Shown: positions 1 through 10,823, counted from the stretch's first letter. The stretch: DNA of 15,104 bases from Nitrospinota bacterium (GCA_016176845.1 JACOWJ010000019.1:1-15104), one strand, 5' to 3'. Program-made: numbers and translations. The notes: generated by a model from the letters alone, not told the origin.

Positions 1-2
1 GT

Positions 3-131
3 AACCCGGACGCCATAAAAGGCGGAACATGGGAAGCACTTGAACAGGTGCTTCAAAAGGCAGGCTATCATCTTGGCGGTCTTAATAAAATAACGGCTGC
101 GCGGGAAATATCCAGGCATATGGACCCCTGA
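3..131 (+). CDS. 3' end of an unrecognised gene (5' end outside window)
   Basis: An open frame enters from the left edge and runs 42 codons to a TGA at 129-131. The C-terminal peptide is hydrophilic and helical in character, with segments such as TWEALEQVLQKAG and NKITAAREISRHM. The second segment faintly resembles the Fis-type helix-turn-helix at the end of sigma-54 activators (NKTxAARxLGIS pattern), but the match is too short and imperfect to name a function. The stop codon sits exactly where the transposase-derived sequence begins, so the natural C-terminus may have been replaced. No start is visible. I do not recognise the family. Confidence 0.4.
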   Translation, partial: NPDAIKGGTWEALEQVLQKAGYHLGGLNKITAAREISRHMDP

Positions 132-467
132 GTGTCTTTTTGCTATGCCAGACCTTCGGGGAGATTCTCAACTTCCATCCTCACCTGCATTGCCTGGTCA
201 ACGACGGGTGCTTCGGCCAGCCAATACCGGCGCCATTGGGCCCGGTTAATCAAAAAGGTCTATGAGGTCGATCCTCTGGTTTGCCCTAAGTGCCAGGGGG
301 AGATGAAAATCATCAGTTTATCGAGGATCCTCAGGTGATCAAGAAGATCCTGATCTACCTGGGCTTTGGGAGATCCCTCCGAGAGCTCCACCCCGATCCT
401 CTTCGGGTTCTCCTCCTAAGGGGAAACCGTCTACGATTACAGTTTTTTTCACACCCTCGTCAATTGA
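131..467 (+). pseudogene. Degraded IS91-type (HUH, Y2-like) transposase, C-terminal remnant
   Basis: Pieces of one transposase appear in alternating frames. In frame 2 from 131, CQTFGEILNFHPHLHCLV carries the HPHLH motif typical of IS91-family transposases, followed by NDGCFG. From about 225, frame 3 reads YRRHWARLIKKVYEVDP and then a CPKCQGEMKIIS zinc-ribbon-like segment. From about 320, frame 2 reads FIEDPQVIKKILIYLG. From about 423, frame 3 reads ETVYDYSFFHTLVN and stops at TGA 465-467. The order matches the C-terminal half of the family. The catalytic middle part between the HUH motif and the zinc ribbon is deleted, and at least three frame changes are present, so it cannot make an active enzyme. 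Family assignment rests on recognised motifs; the exact IS name is unknown. Confidence 0.75.
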
Positions 468-486
468 GCGGTGAGCGGTGGGCAGT
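466..486 (+). repeat. Short heptamer tandem repeat (GAGCGGT)
   Basis: Two perfect GAGCGGT heptamers (466-472, 473-479) are followed by a degenerate third, GGGCAGT (480-486). The array starts inside the last codons of the transposase remnant. It is short, but two other 7-bp arrays of different sequence occur in this window. Confidence 0.4.
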
Positions 487-854
487 CCATTGTCCACCAT
501 CTCCCCTAACCTGCTACTCCCTTACCATCCCTGGCGAGGTCTTACCCCCAAAGGGCTTTTTTCGTCCTGTAAAGCCCCCATTTTCCCCGGACGAACTCCT
601 CCTTTCTCGTTTTTCCCTCCACCCATCCCTACCCCATTGGTCCCCTTCTTTCTTGCCCCTTTCTTACCCCCCCACATCTTGGGATTTGCTCTAGGCGAGG
701 CCTTCCCGCCCCCAGATTGGCTTGCCTTTTTGCTCCAAATAGATTATTGTTGAGTAAGCACAGCAGAAGATGAGAATCATCACGGTGCAGTCCAGGAGAG
801 AGGAGCGAGAGGTGGTGCTCAAGATCGTAAGGGCTCCGAGATAATCCGAGGAAA
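487..854. other. Gene-free spacer with polypyrimidine tract upstream of kdsB
   Basis: No convincing gene is present. Open frames here have low-complexity Pro/Phe/Leu/Ser content caused by base composition. From about 575 to 675 the plus strand is strongly C/T-rich, with few purines. A 7-bp inverted repeat (GGGCTTT 553-559, AAAGCCC 571-577, 11-nt loop) could form a small hairpin but lacks a proper T-tract. A 24-codon frame at 770-844 has no recognisable product. The spacer most likely combines transposon debris with the operon leader. Confidence 0.5.
722..750 (+). promoter_or_regulatory. Candidate sigma-70-type promoter for the kdsB operon
   Basis: TTGCCT (722-727) and TATTGT (745-750) are separated by 17 bp; each matches four of six consensus positions. 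This would start transcription about 100 nt upstream of kdsB. It is the best-spaced pair seen before the operon, in a locally AT-richer patch, but the match is moderate and is inference only. Confidence 0.3.
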
Positions 855-3459
<2,605 letters not shown>

Positions 3460-3477
3460 CAGCAGAGGAGAAGAGCG

Positions 3478-3789
3478 ATGCCCTATGCAGATACCTTGAA
3501 AGTCTTCAGCCGATTGAGGGAAGGGGGCTTCGAAGAAGGCCAGGCCAAAGTCATCGCCCAGGCTATGGAGGAGGCCCTCGAGAGTAACAATGAGGTGCTC
3601 TTGGATAAGATTGCGACCAAGGAAGACCTGGCTACCCTCCGGGCCGAATTCAAGCAGGATCTGGCTGCCCTCAGGGCTGAGGTCAGGATAGAGATAGCCA
3701 ACCTCCGAGCCGACCTGATCAAGTGGATGTTCCTCTTCTGGATCGGGCAGGGGGCGGTGGTGTTTGGGATCGTGAGGTTTCTGAGATGA
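3478..3789 (+). CDS. DUF1640/CCDC90-like small coiled-coil membrane protein
   Basis: A 103-residue protein in three parts: an N-terminal helical region (DTLKVFSRLREGGFEEGQA), a coiled coil, and one C-terminal membrane segment at about residues 83-100 (WMFLFWIGQGAVVFGIV). The coiled coil has three 11-residue repeats in register: ATLRAEFKQDL (52-62), AALRAEVRIEI (63-73), ANLRADLIKWM (74-84). This build resembles the bacterial DUF1640 (CCDC90-like) family, whose role in bacteria is not established. Start: ATG 3478 with AGAGGAG upstream, 18 nt after pyrG; its end overlaps kdsA by 4 nt. No function should be inferred from position alone. Family assignment is from pattern, not a search. Confidence 0.75.
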   Translation: MPYADTLKVFSRLREGGFEEGQAKVIAQAMEEALESNNEVLLDKIATKEDLATLRAEFKQDLAALRAEVRIEIANLRADLIKWMFLFWIGQGAVVFGIVRFLR

Positions 3790-4643
3790 CCAGGATCGTC
3801 CCGATTGGGGAAGTAAGGATTGGGGGGGATTTCCCGTTGGCGCTCATCGCGGGCCCTTGCGTCATCGAGGCAGAGGAAGAGACGCTGGCCATCGCTCGCC
3901 AGCTGAAAGAGATTGCTCTTCAGATGGATATCCCTCTGGTCTTCAAGGCCTCCTATGACAAAGCCAACCGTAGCTCCCTAGACTCCTATCGGGGACCCGG
4001 ATGGCCAAAGGGGCTCCAGGTGCTCCGGCGAGTCAAGGAGGAAGTGGGCCTACCCGTCCTCTCCGATGTGCACGGCGTCGAACAGGTGGAGGAGGCTGCC
4101 CGGGTGCTGGACGTGCTCCAAATCCCGGCCTTCCTGTGCCGCCAGACGGACCTGATCCTGGCGGTAGCCTCCACCGGCAAGCCGATCAACGTGAAGAAAG
4201 GACAGTTCCTCTCCCCTTGGGAGATGCGTCATGTGGTGCAGAAGATCACCTCCACGGGCAACGAGCAGATCTTGCTGACCGAACGGGGAACCAGCTTCGG
4301 CTATAACAATCTGGTGGCAGACATGCGCTCCCTGGTGGTTATGAGGGAGTTGTCCTATCCGGTGGTCTTCGACGCGACCCACAGCGTGCAGCTGCCGGGC
4401 GGGGCCGGCAACATCTCGGGAGGACAAAGGGAGTTCATCCCCTACCTGGCCCGCGGGGCGGTGGCGGTGGGCTGTGATGCCATCTTCTGTGAGGTCCATC
4501 CGGAACCGGAAAAGGCCCTTTCCGATAGCCAGAGCATGTTGCGACTATCCGAGCTGCGCGAGCTTATCGGCCAGTGGAAACGGATCGACGAGCTCGTGCG
4601 CTCCAAGAGCCCTCAATTTCCTCTTCTAGCGGGAGAGGTTTAA
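3786..4643 (+). CDS. kdsA: 3-deoxy-8-phosphooctulonate synthase (Kdo-8-phosphate synthase)
   Basis: Condenses phosphoenolpyruvate with arabinose 5-phosphate to Kdo-8-phosphate in the cytoplasm. The 285-residue TIM-barrel protein shows IAGPCVIEAEEE (21-32), FKASYDKANRSS, SYRGPG, LSDVHG, QIPAFLCRQTDL, NVKKGQF, LTERGTSFGYNNLV, FDATHSVQLPGG and CEVHPEPEKALSD. Cys25 in GPC is the position that distinguishes metal-dependent enzymes (as in Aquifex) from the metal-free E. coli type, which has Asn; this one should be metal-dependent. I chose ATG 3786, overlapping the previous stop (ATGA), because an upstream in-frame ATG at 3723 lies inside the DUF1640-like gene and adds 21 non-family residues. The kdsC and kdsD genes often found nearby are absent from this window. 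Confidence 0.96.
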   Translation: MTRIVPIGEVRIGGDFPLALIAGPCVIEAEEETLAIARQLKEIALQMDIPLVFKASYDKANRSSLDSYRGPGWPKGLQVLRRVKEEVGLPVLSDVHGVEQVEEAARVLDVLQIPAFLCRQTDLILAVASTGKPINVKKGQFLSPWEMRHVVQKITSTGNEQILLTERGTSFGYNNLVADMRSLVVMRELSYPVVFDATHSVQLPGGAGNISGGQREFIPYLARGAVAVGCDAIFCEVHPEPEKALSDSQSMLRLSELRELIGQWKRIDELVRSKSPQFPLLAGEV

Positions 4644-5039
4644 ATGAATCATTATATTCTAGAAGCCAAGGAATTCCTGCAAGAGGCAAGAAATGAGTTC
4701 CAGAGAGGCCAGGAGGGAAATAATCTCATCCTAATGCGAGAGGCCTGCGAAAAGGCATGGGGTGCTACGGTACAAACCATCAATGCCCTTTTTATCAAGC
4801 TGAACCTATCTCCCTTACCCAAAACCCATCGGGAGCGAAGGCTCAAACTGCAAGAGCTAGAGAAAGCAGAACCATTGATTAAAGAGAAGGCTTTTCTGGA
4901 TCGATTTATGGCCCGAGATCACCTTTTGCATGAAAGGGCCTTTTACGATGGGGATATCGTCCCCTATCAGATTGAGGCAGAGCTCGAGAAGGTGGATTCT
5001 TTGATCAGGGACGTGGAGAGCTTTGAGCTCTCGCAGTAA
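4644..5039 (+). CDS. PaREP1/HEPN-like small helical protein
   Basis: A 131-residue, all-helical-looking protein. The N-terminal AKEFLQEARNEFQRG and MREACEKAWGATVQTINAL resemble PaREP1/DUF5618-type proteins. A segment ARDHLLHERAFYDG contains R-x4-H, with a polar residue after the Arg, the minimal signature of HEPN-fold RNases; this alone is weak. Its ATG directly follows the kdsA stop (0 nt gap) with GGGAGAGG upstream. The GC content is visibly lower than in its neighbours, suggesting later acquisition. No partner nucleotidyltransferase of the MNT type is adjacent. Function unknown; a toxin role is only one possibility. Confidence 0.55.
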   Translation: MNHYILEAKEFLQEARNEFQRGQEGNNLILMREACEKAWGATVQTINALFIKLNLSPLPKTHRERRLKLQELEKAEPLIKEKAFLDRFMARDHLLHERAFYDGDIVPYQIEAELEKVDSLIRDVESFELSQ

Positions 5040-5064
5040 GAGAGTCAGAAGGGGAAGTCAAGAC

Positions 5065-5436
5065 GTGTATGAATTGCGTGTGAGATCGGGGTTCGCGGCG
5101 GCCCACCAGCTGCGGGGATATCAGGGATCCTGTGAGAACCTCCATGGCCACAACTGGAAGGTGGAGGTGGTGGTGCTCGTGGAGGAGCTGGATAAGATCG
5201 GGATCGGTCTGGACTTCCGCCAGATCGCCCAGGTTACCCGGGATCTGCTATCCACGCTGGACCATCGAAACCTCAACGAGTTGGAGCCCTTTGCAGAGAG
5301 CAATCCTACCTCGGAGAACCTGGCCCGGTGGCTTTACCGAGAGTTAGGACGGCAGCTGAATGGACCGAAGGTCCGAGTAAGCCAGGTTACGGTCATGGAG
5401 ACGGAAGATTACGCGGCCTCTTATTATGAAAACTGA
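5065..5436 (+). CDS. queD: 6-carboxy-5,6,7,8-tetrahydropterin synthase, queuosine pathway
   Basis: Converts dihydroneopterin triphosphate to 6-carboxytetrahydropterin for queuosine in tRNA. The 123-residue product has zinc ligands His14 (FAAAHQL) and His27/His29 in CENLHGHNWKV, catalytic Cys23, then LDFRQI, LDHRNLNE, PTSENLARWLY and the late Glu in METEDYAASY. Start: I prefer GTG 5065, which gives the family N-terminus VYELRVRSGF and has AAGGGGA 9 nt upstream. A TTG at 5023 would add 14 basic residues and overlap the previous gene. It overlaps the next gene by 11 nt. A plain pterin synthase role is possible, but the Cys and short length favour QueD. Confidence 0.9.
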   Translation: MYELRVRSGFAAAHQLRGYQGSCENLHGHNWKVEVVVLVEELDKIGIGLDFRQIAQVTRDLLSTLDHRNLNELEPFAESNPTSENLARWLYRELGRQLNGPKVRVSQVTVMETEDYAASYYEN

Positions 5437-6970
5437 AGATGTGAGGGATAAAGGGCCATGGGGAAGGGAGCTGATCGAAAGTTTCTTGCCTTCTGAGGTG
5501 CAGAAAGTATTCCAGATGGTGGCCTCCGTGGCTGGCCAGGCGGGATTTCCGGTTTATACGGTAGGAGGGCTGGTCCGGGACCTTTGGCTGAGGAAAAGGC
5601 ACGAAGAAAACCGACATGGCCAAGCTACATTCGCCGCCCCCGAGAATGAAAATGGGCTCCCGAGGGACTCAGGCATCTTCACGGTAAAAGCCCAAGGCTC
5701 AAAGCTCAAAGCTCAAAGCAGCGATCCGCTACGAGCGCGTCCCGACGTAGACCTGGTGGTCGAGGGGAACGGCCTGTCGGTGGCCCGAGAGCTGGCAGCT
5801 CGCCTGGTTGGAAAGATCAGGATCCACAAGTGGTACGGGACGGCAGTCCTATTGCTGCCGAGCGGCCTGAGAGTGGATGTGGCCACGGCCCGTAGAGAGC
5901 GGTACGAACGACCCGCGGCCCCTCCCCAGATAGAACCGGCCTCCATTCAGGATGACCTCTACCGGCGGGATTTCAGCATCAACGCCCTGGCGATTCGACT
6001 CAACGGGCCGGAGGCTTACCGGCTGGTCGATGATTTTGGAGGTTTGAGGGATCTGGAGGAAGGGTTGATCCGCGTGCTTCACCCCCGAAGCTTTATCGAG
6101 GATCCTTCTCGGATCCTTCGAGCGATCCGGTTCGAGCAGCGGTTCGCTTTTGCGATCGAGGAGTCCACGCTGAAGCTTATGCAAGAGGCGATCGAAGAGG
6201 GGTGGGTGGGCCGCCTCAGCGGGCCGAAGCTATGGCTGGAATTAACCTACCTCTTGAGGGAGAAGGGCAAGGCCCCACTGAAGAACATCCGGCGAATGAG
6301 CGAACTGGGCCTGTTAAAATTTATTCATCCTCACCTGATCCTGACCGATCGGTTAGAAGAGCTCTTAGCCCGAGTTGAAGAGGTCTTGGGCTGGTACCGA
6401 AGCCTTCATGTAAAGAAGGAGGACGGGCGAAGGGCGCCCTCTCCGGAAGAAGATGCGGCATCCTGGTCAACCTCCCAGAAAAGAGAGTCATTGAGGTTAC
6501 AAGACCTGCAGGAGATCCAGCCTTCGCTTCTTTACCTCATGGGCCTGGTCAGTGGGCTAATGGACCCGGAAGTGGAGGAGGTCTTCCAGCGCCTTTCCCT
6601 TCGCCCTGAAGAGGTCCGGAAGCTGAAAGTCGCCCAACGGCACGTGCCCATCGTGGCAGAAGAGCTGGCTTGGGCGAGGGATATCCCCCCTGGAAAGCTA
6701 TATCGCCTTTTGAGCCCCCTTCCCCCGGAAGCCCTTCTGTGGTTAGCAGTCCAGGCCCCAACGGCAAGGATTCGGCCTTTGATCGCCTGTTACCTGACCG
6801 AGCTTCGCGACATGGAACCTTTCCTCCGGGGAAGGGACCTGGTAAAGCTGGGGTTAAGGCCTGGTCCCGTCTTCAAGGAGATTCTAAACCAGACACGGGA
6901 GCTGAGGCTCAATGGCGTCCTGAAGACCAGGGAGGACGAGATCCAATTCGTGAAGGAGCATTATCTTTGA
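5426..6970 (+). CDS. cca: CCA tRNA nucleotidyltransferase / poly(A) polymerase family protein with in-frame insertions
   Basis: A class II nucleotidyltransferase that probably adds or repairs tRNA 3' CCA ends; poly(A) polymerase is the alternative, as the two are hard to separate by eye. Motifs: VYTVGGLVRDLWL (43-55), DVDLVVEG with catalytic Asp107/Asp109, RVDVATARRE (Asp151), YRRDFSINALAI (179-190), DDFGGLRDLEEG, DPSRILRAIRFEQRF. Normally the GG-LVRD and DxD motifs are separated by few residues; here about 46 extra residues (59-104) intervene, encoded by palindromic element copy 2 and a CTCAAAG heptamer array. A second apparent extra segment, around residues 335-372 (from HVKKEDG), is low-complexity and charged. 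The product is 514 residues. Start ATG 5426 lies within queD and has no good ribosome site; GTG 5441 is possible. Its stop overlaps trpS by 1 nt. Confidence 0.88.
   Translation: MKTEDVRDKGPWGRELIESFLPSEVQKVFQMVASVAGQAGFPVYTVGGLVRDLWLRKRHEENRHGQATFAAPENENGLPRDSGIFTVKAQGSKLKAQSSDPLRARPDVDLVVEGNGLSVARELAARLVGKIRIHKWYGTAVLLLPSGLRVDVATARRERYERPAAPPQIEPASIQDDLYRRDFSINALAIRLNGPEAYRLVDDFGGLRDLEEGLIRVLHPRSFIEDPSRILRAIRFEQRFAFAIEESTLKLMQEAIEEGWVGRLSGPKLWLELTYLLREKGKAPLKNIRRMSELGLLKFIHPHLILTDRLEELLARVEEVLGWYRSLHVKKEDGRRAPSPEEDAASWSTSQKRESLRLQDLQEIQPSLLYLMGLVSGLMDPEVEEVFQRLSLRPEEVRKLKVAQRHVPIVAEELAWARDIPPGKLYRLLSPLPPEALLWLAVQAPTARIRPLIACYLTELRDMEPFLRGRDLVKLGLRPGPVFKEILNQTRELRLNGVLKTREDEIQFVKEHYL
5617..5689 (+). 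repeat. Dispersed palindromic element, copy 2 (in frame in cca)
   Basis: A 73-bp unit, TGGCCAAG to ACGGTAAAA, in the same orientation and the same reading frame relative to the host gene as copy 1. It is read as PENENGLPRDSGIFTVK. The first hairpin GGCcAA / TTcGCC keeps five of six pairs around a 6-nt loop; the second pairs CCG..TGAAAATG with CATCTTCACGG, with one A-C mismatch, across a 19-nt spacer. Directly downstream lies a CTCAAAG heptamer array. Confidence 0.8.
5698..5718 (+). repeat. CTCAAAG heptamer array (3 copies, coding)
   Basis: Three perfect CTCAAAG heptamers, preceded by a degenerate one (CCCAAGG, 5691-5697). The 21-bp array is translated within cca as part of QGSKLKAQSS. The same heptamer recurs at the lspA 3' end (11304-11324). 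Twenty-one bases are seven codons, so gain or loss of three heptamers would keep the frame. Confidence 0.75.
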
Positions 6971-7977
6971 TGGAAAAAAAACGCGTGGTAAGTGGCGCTC
7001 GGCCCACGGGCCGACTGCATCTGGGAAACCTGGTGGGGGCCCTGGAGACGTGGAGGGAATTGCAGGACCAGTACGAGTGTTTCTATTTCGTGGCGGATTG
7101 GCATGCCCTGACCACCGATTACAGCGATCCTGGCCAGATCCAGGAGAATATCCTGGAGATGGTGACAGACTGGTTGGCGGTCGGCCTGGACCCGAACCGG
7201 TGCACCCTCTTCGTTCAATCGACGGTGCCGGAGCACGCCGAGCTCCACCTGCTGCTCTCCATGATCACTCCTCTGGCCTGGCTGGAGAGGAATCCCACAT
7301 ACAAGGAGATCCAGCAGGAGCTGGGAGAGCAGAAAGACCTGTCTACCTATGGCTTCCTGGGTTATCCGGTCCTGCAGGCCGCCGATATCTTAATCTACCA
7401 GGGCAACTTCGTTCCCGTGGGGCAAGACCAGCTCCCCCATGTCGAGCTGACCCGGGAGATCGCGCGCCGTTTTAACCACCTGTATCATCGCCAGCTCTTT
7501 CCGGTGCCCGAGCCCCTGCTGTCCCCGGCCCCTAAGGTGCCAGGCACGGATGGCCGCAAGATGAGCAAAAGCTATAACAACGCCATCTACCTTTCGGACC
7601 CCCCGGAGGTGATCCGGCAGAAGATCAAGACGATGACGACCGATACGGCGCGAGTCCGCCGAAACGACCCAGGAGACCCGGAACGGAGCCCCGTTTTCTC
7701 CCTGCACAAGATCTTTAGCTCGGAGGAAGAGAAGGCTGATGTGGCTCAGGGTTGCCGGACCGCCGGCATCGGATGCCTCGACTGCAAGGCCATATTAATT
7801 CACAATGTCTTGCAGGCCTTGGGCCCAATCCAGGAGCGGCGTTCCACCATTGCTGCGCGCCCCTCTTTCGTGATGGAGGTCCTGGCGGATGGGGGGAAAC
7901 GCGCCCGGGCGATCGCCCGCAGCACGCTCATGGAGGTTCAGGAGATCATGGGGATTCATAATAAAAGGATAGTGTGA
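6970..7977 (+). CDS. trpS: Tryptophan--tRNA ligase
   Basis: Charges tRNA-Trp in the cytoplasm. The 335-residue product has the usual family length. The class I signature appears as [12 protein letters not shown] (HxGN form of HIGH, residues 14-25), then [58 protein letters not shown] and [10 protein letters not shown] (KMSKS 197-201). Start: ATG 6970 overlaps the cca stop by 1 nt (TGATG). An upstream in-frame ATG at 6670 would add 100 residues from another frame of cca and is rejected. It ends in a 1-nt overlap with ileS. No leader, T-box or attenuator can exist between these genes. Confidence 0.97.
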   Translation: MEKKRVVSGARPTGRLHLGNLVGALETWRELQDQYECFYFVADWHALTTDYSDPGQIQENILEMVTDWLAVGLDPNRCTLFVQSTVPEHAELHLLLSMITPLAWLERNPTYKEIQQELGEQKDLSTYGFLGYPVLQAADILIYQGNFVPVGQDQLPHVELTREIARRFNHLYHRQLFPVPEPLLSPAPKVPGTDGRKMSKSYNNAIYLSDPPEVIRQKIKTMTTDTARVRRNDPGDPERSPVFSLHKIFSSEEEKADVAQGCRTAGIGCLDCKAILIHNVLQALGPIQERRSTIAARPSFVMEVLADGGKRARAIARSTLMEVQEIMGIHNKRIV

Positions 7978-10823
7978 TGAAAGAGACTTTGAACCTGCCC
8001 CGGACGGCCTTTCCGATGAAGGCAAATCTGCCGGAGAAGGAGCCGCAGATCCTGAAGATGTGGGAAACAGAGGAGATTTACCAACGGATCCGGGAGAAGT
8101 TCGCCGGCCGGCCCAAGTATATCCTGCACGATGGTCCCCCTTACGCCAATGGACATATCCATATCGGGCATGCCCTCAACAAGATCCTTAAGGATATCGT
8201 GGTCAAAGTCAAGACCATGGAGGGCTATGATGCACCCTATGTCCCGGGCTGGGATTGTCATGGGCTGCCTATCGAGCAGCAGGTAGAGCAATTAGAAAAA
8301 ATCAGCCGGAAGAGCGGAGCGGATCGGAAGGAGATCCGCCGGGCCTGCCAACAGTTTGCGGGGAAGTTCGTCGAGATCCAACGGGAGGAGTTCAAACGAC
8401 TGGGGGTTTTCGGCGATTGGGCCCATCCTTACCTGACCATGAATTATGGCTACCAGGCCACCATTTTGCGGCAGCTGGGGAAGTTCATGGGAAACGGCAG
8501 CCTTTACAAGGGCATGAAGCCGGTCCATTGGTGCTTCTCTTGTCAGACGGCCCTGGCGGAGGCCGAGGTCGACTACGAAGAGCACACCTCCCCTTCTATC
8601 TACGTACGGTTCCCCATGGAGGATGACCTGGGAGAGCGAGTCCCCTCTTGCCAGGGCCGTCAAGCCTCCGTGGTCATCTGGACCACCACGCCCTGGACGT
8701 TGGTGGCCAACCTGGCGGTCTGTCTCCATCCTCGCCATTCTTACGTGGCGGTCGGGGTGGACCGTGAAGTATGGATCCTGGCTCAGGACCTCCTGGAGCC
8801 TACCCTGGCCAGGCTGGGCGTAAGGGATTACCAGATCCTGGAGTCCTTCCCGGGATCGGTTCTCGAGGGGCTGAGGTGCCGCCATCCCTTCCTGCCCAGG
8901 GATTCCCTGCTGATCCTGGGAGAGCACGTTACGCTGGACCAGGGGACCGGCTGCGTCCATACGGCCCCGGGGCACGGCCAGGAGGACTACGAGATCGGGC
9001 TTAAGTATGACCTGGAGGTCTATAATCCGGTGGATGAGGAAGGCCGCTTTGTCTCCGGAACCGATCATTTTACCGGGATGCACGTCTTCGAGGCAAACGC
9101 GGCCGTCAACGCCCGGCTGAAAGAGCAGGGACATCTGTTGCGGGAGGAGACCGTCCAGCACTCTTATCCCTATTGCTGGCGCTGTCACCATCCCATCATC
9201 TTCCGGGCTACCCCCCAATGGTTCGTCTCTATGGAGGTGGGGGAGTTGCGCGCCCGGTCCCTGGCCGCCATCCGGCAAGTCCAATGGGTCCCCAGCTGGG
9301 GGGAGGAACGCATCTACGGCATGATCCAAAACCGTCCCGATTGGTGCATCTCCCGCCAACGGGTTTGGGGAGTTCCCATCACCGTCTTCTATTGTACGCG
9401 CTGTTCGAATCCGCTGGTCTCGCAGGAAGTGACGGAGCACGTGGCCGCCCAAGTGGAGCGGGAAGGGGCCGATATCTGGTTCGAGCGAGAGGCCCAGGAG
9501 CTGTTGCCACCGGGAACGCATTGCCCTAAGTGCGGAACCTCTCACTTTGCCAAGGAGCAGGATATCCTGGACGTATGGTTTGACTCCGGAGTAAGCCATG
9601 AAGCGGTCCTGGCCGGCGGGGATAGTTCCTTCAGTGAGTTAGGCCTGCGTTGGCCGTCCGACATGTATCTGGAAGGAAGCGATCAGCACCGGGGGTGGTT
9701 CCATAGCTCCCTGCTGGTGGGGATCGGCACCCGAGGAGAGGCCCCTTACCGGACGGTGTTGACCCACGGCTACGTGGTGGATGGCGAGGGACGGAAGATG
9801 TCCAAGTCTCGGGGCAACGTCATCGCCCCCCAGGACATCATCGACCAGAATGGGGCGGAGATCTTGCGACTCTGGGTGGCCTCGGAGAATTACCGGGAGG
9901 ACATCCGGATCTCCCCCGAGATCCTGCAGCGGTTGGTGGAGGCCTACCGGCGCATCCGCAACACCTGCCGCTTTCTCTTGAGCAACCTGTACGACTTCGA
10001 TCCCCAGCGCGACCGGGTCCCTTACGAACGGCTCCCAGAGATCGATCGGCTCATGCTGCACCGGACCCAGAAGCTGATCGCCCGGATCCTGAAAGCCTAT
10101 CGCGAGCACGAGTACCATATCTTTTATCACGCCTTCCACAACTTCTGCGTGCTGGATCTGAGCAGTTTCTACCTGGATATCTTAAAGGACCGGCTCTACA
10201 CCTTCCGAGCCGACTCTGAAGGGCGTCGGGCTGCCCAGACCGTGTTGTGGGAGGTGCTGTTCGCGATGGTCAAGCTGATGGCCCCGGTCCTGAGCTTTAC
10301 GGCAGAGGAGATTTGGCAGCAACTGCCTGCAGGCAGCGGGGCTTCGTCCAGCGTCCACCTGGAGGAGTTTCCGTCAATCCAAGAGGGCTATCTCGACGAG
10401 CCGCTGGCCGCTCGCTGGGAGCGATTGCTCGCCGTAAGGGGAGAGGTGACCAAGGCCCTGGAGATCGCCCGCAAGGAGAAGATGATCGGCAATTCCCTGG
10501 AAGCCTCCGTGGATCTCTATCTCACGGCGGAGGCTGCCTCGGAGTGGTATCCTTTATTACAGGGGTATGTCGATGAGCTGCCCGCCATTTTCATCGTCTC
10601 CCAGGTCGGGTTGCACAAGGGAGCCGGGGAGCCAGGGAAAAACCTCCCCAGCTCCCCGGCTCCTCTGCTCCCCTGCTTAGTTTCTGCCCTGCCCGGATTA
10701 TCCATTGCGATATCCCGGGCAAGGGGGAGGAAGTGCGAACGATGCTGGATGTACAGCGAAACGGTGGGGCAAAACGAGGCTCTTCCCTCTCTCTGTCAGC
10801 GGTGCGTGGAAGTGGTAAGTTGA
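7977..10823 (+). CDS. ileS: Isoleucine--tRNA ligase with in-frame palindromic insertion
   Basis: Charges tRNA-Ile and edits misactivated valine. Motifs: [15 protein letters not shown] with HIGH at 62-65, [18 protein letters not shown] of the editing domain, [50 protein letters not shown] (KMSKS 607-611), and C-terminal zinc cysteines C920/C923 and C940/C943. This is the bacterial zinc-containing type. Residues 882-896 derive from a perfect 44-bp palindromic segment just before the zinc domain and are not expected in the family. Start: ATG 7977, overlapping trpS by 1 nt, with AGGA 7 nt upstream; GTG 7974 is a one-codon-longer option with poorer spacing. 948 residues. The stop overlaps lspA. 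Confidence 0.97.
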   Translation: MKETLNLPRTAFPMKANLPEKEPQILKMWETEEIYQRIREKFAGRPKYILHDGPPYANGHIHIGHALNKILKDIVVKVKTMEGYDAPYVPGWDCHGLPIEQQVEQLEKISRKSGADRKEIRRACQQFAGKFVEIQREEFKRLGVFGDWAHPYLTMNYGYQATILRQLGKFMGNGSLYKGMKPVHWCFSCQTALAEAEVDYEEHTSPSIYVRFPMEDDLGERVPSCQGRQASVVIWTTTPWTLVANLAVCLHPRHSYVAVGVDREVWILAQDLLEPTLARLGVRDYQILESFPGSVLEGLRCRHPFLPRDSLLILGEHVTLDQGTGCVHTAPGHGQEDYEIGLKYDLEVYNPVDEEGRFVSGTDHFTGMHVFEANAAVNARLKEQGHLLREETVQHSYPYCWRCHHPIIFRATPQWFVSMEVGELRARSLAAIRQVQWVPSWGEERIYGMIQNRPDWCISRQRVWGVPITVFYCTRCSNPLVSQEVTEHVAAQVEREGADIWFEREAQELLPPGTHCPKCGTSHFAKEQDILDVWFDSGVSHEAVLAGGDSSFSELGLRWPSDMYLEGSDQHRGWFHSSLLVGIGTRGEAPYRTVLTHGYVVDGEGRKMSKSRGNVIAPQDIIDQNGAEILRLWVASENYREDIRISPEILQRLVEAYRRIRNTCRFLLSNLYDFDPQRDRVPYERLPEIDRLMLHRTQKLIARILKAYREHEYHIFYHAFHNFCVLDLSSFYLDILKDRLYTFRADSEGRRAAQTVLWEVLFAMVKLMAPVLSFTAEEIWQQLPAGSGASSSVHLEEFPSIQEGYLDEPLAARWERLLAVRGEVTKALEIARKEKMIGNSLEASVDLYLTAEAASEWYPLLQGYVDELPAIFIVSQVGLHKGAGEPGKNLPSSPAPLLPCLVSALPGLSIAISRARGRKCERCWMYSETVGQNEALPSLCQRCVEVVS
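10620..10663 (+). repeat. Perfect 13-bp inverted repeat inside ileS
   Basis: Arms GGAGCCGGGGAGC (10620-10632) and GCTCCCCGGCTCC (10651-10663) are exact reverse complements around an 18-nt loop. It is translated in frame as a Gly/Pro/Ser-rich peptide ([15 protein letters not shown]). The mRNA would form a very stable hairpin within the coding sequence. Confidence 0.85.

Noticed and set aside
553-577. 7-bp inverted repeat as a terminator of the transposase remnant
   Set aside because: T-run lies in the stem and loop and not after the hairpin; insufficient for an intrinsic terminator.
770-844. 24-codon frame just before kdsB, possible leader peptide
   Set aside because: No ribosome site of note, no regulatory codon run and no following attenuator structure.
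5698-5718. CRISPR-like array
   Set aside because: Units are 7 bp without spacers; simple tandem repeats.
8292-9599. Long minus-strand open frame opposite ileS (435 codons)
   Set aside because: It is fully antisense to a clear ileS gene and shows no recognisable motif; GC-rich coding DNA often gives long opposite frames.
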